Positions 5,923 through 5,964 of a DNA stretch of 5,964 nt are shown here, piece after piece. Positions within the stretch are counted from its first letter, which is position 1. Each line of letters starts with the position of its first letter. The position numbers and the translations under genes were made by a program. The stretch is from an uncultured Desulfobulbaceae bacterium (GTDB lineage: Bacteria > Desulfobacterota > Desulfobulbia > Desulfobulbales > Desulfobulbaceae): positions 1-5,964 of the forward strand of contig CAMYOP010000180.1 of assembly GCA_947260045.1 (NCBI GenBank), written 5' to 3'. A model generated the notes under the pieces. That model saw only the letters and a program-made list of their open reading frames with translations, did not search any database and was not told the DNA's origin.

Positions 5923-5964
5923 ATGCAATTAAAACATTCTTATTTTGCAGTTGCCTTCCTGATA
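5923..5964 (+). CDS. Possible start of another exported protein (partial)
   Basis: An ATG at 5923 opens a frame of 14 codons to the window edge, reading MQLKHSYFAVAFLI. The positively charged start followed by a hydrophobic run looks like the beginning of a signal peptide or membrane segment. No Shine-Dalgarno sequence is visible in the preceding 20 bases, and 14 codons prove little. If real, it lies 99 bases beyond the barrel gene, past the hairpin, and could be a further member of an envelope gene cluster. Confidence 0.3.
   Translation, partial: MQLKHSYFAVAFLI

Noticed and set aside
1..5964. CRISPR arrays, tRNA or rRNA genes, insertion sequences, phage genes
   Set aside because: No regularly spaced repeats, cloverleaf pattern, transposase or terminal inverted repeats were seen on either strand.

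Overview
The window looks like chromosomal DNA from a moderate-GC Gram-negative bacterium. The best guess is a sulfur-metabolising Desulfobacterota lineage of the Desulfobulbales type. That guess rests on the argF-argG-argH gene order, the general look of the ArgG and ArgH proteins, and an outer-membrane barrel of a kind often found with exopolysaccharide genes in that group. No database search was possible, so the lineage is an inference; the Gram-negative call is firmer because of the signal-peptide-bearing beta-barrel.

Minus strand, positions 1-3238: a compact arginine operon transcribed right to left. The order is argF (ornithine carbamoyltransferase), argG (argininosuccinate synthase) and argH (argininosuccinate lyase, cut by the left edge and lacking about its last 100 codons). 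The gaps are only 22 and 9 bases. Together the three enzymes perform the last steps of arginine synthesis: ornithine to citrulline, citrulline to argininosuccinate, argininosuccinate to arginine plus fumarate.

Positions 3239-3985: about 740 bases with no convincing gene, AT-rich, separating the arginine operon from oppositely oriented genes. It should hold the argF promoter (two weak candidates, one inside an imperfect inverted repeat) and the promoter of the rightward genes.

Plus strand, positions 3986-5823: two genes for exported proteins. The first encodes an unrecognised 108-residue secreted or periplasmic protein with two cysteines. The second encodes a 446-residue outer-membrane beta-barrel resembling the 'putative beta-barrel porin 2' group (Pfam BBP2_2), often found near polysaccharide export loci. 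The 170 bases between them contain a 9-bp inverted repeat overlapping the first gene's stop codon and a perfect 16-bp tandem duplication just upstream of the barrel gene. A strong hairpin follows the barrel gene. A possible start of another exported protein runs off the right edge.

The arginine genes are ordinary. The part worth a second look is the small secreted protein, the barrel, and the repeat-bearing control region between them. Nothing in the window proves a new system.
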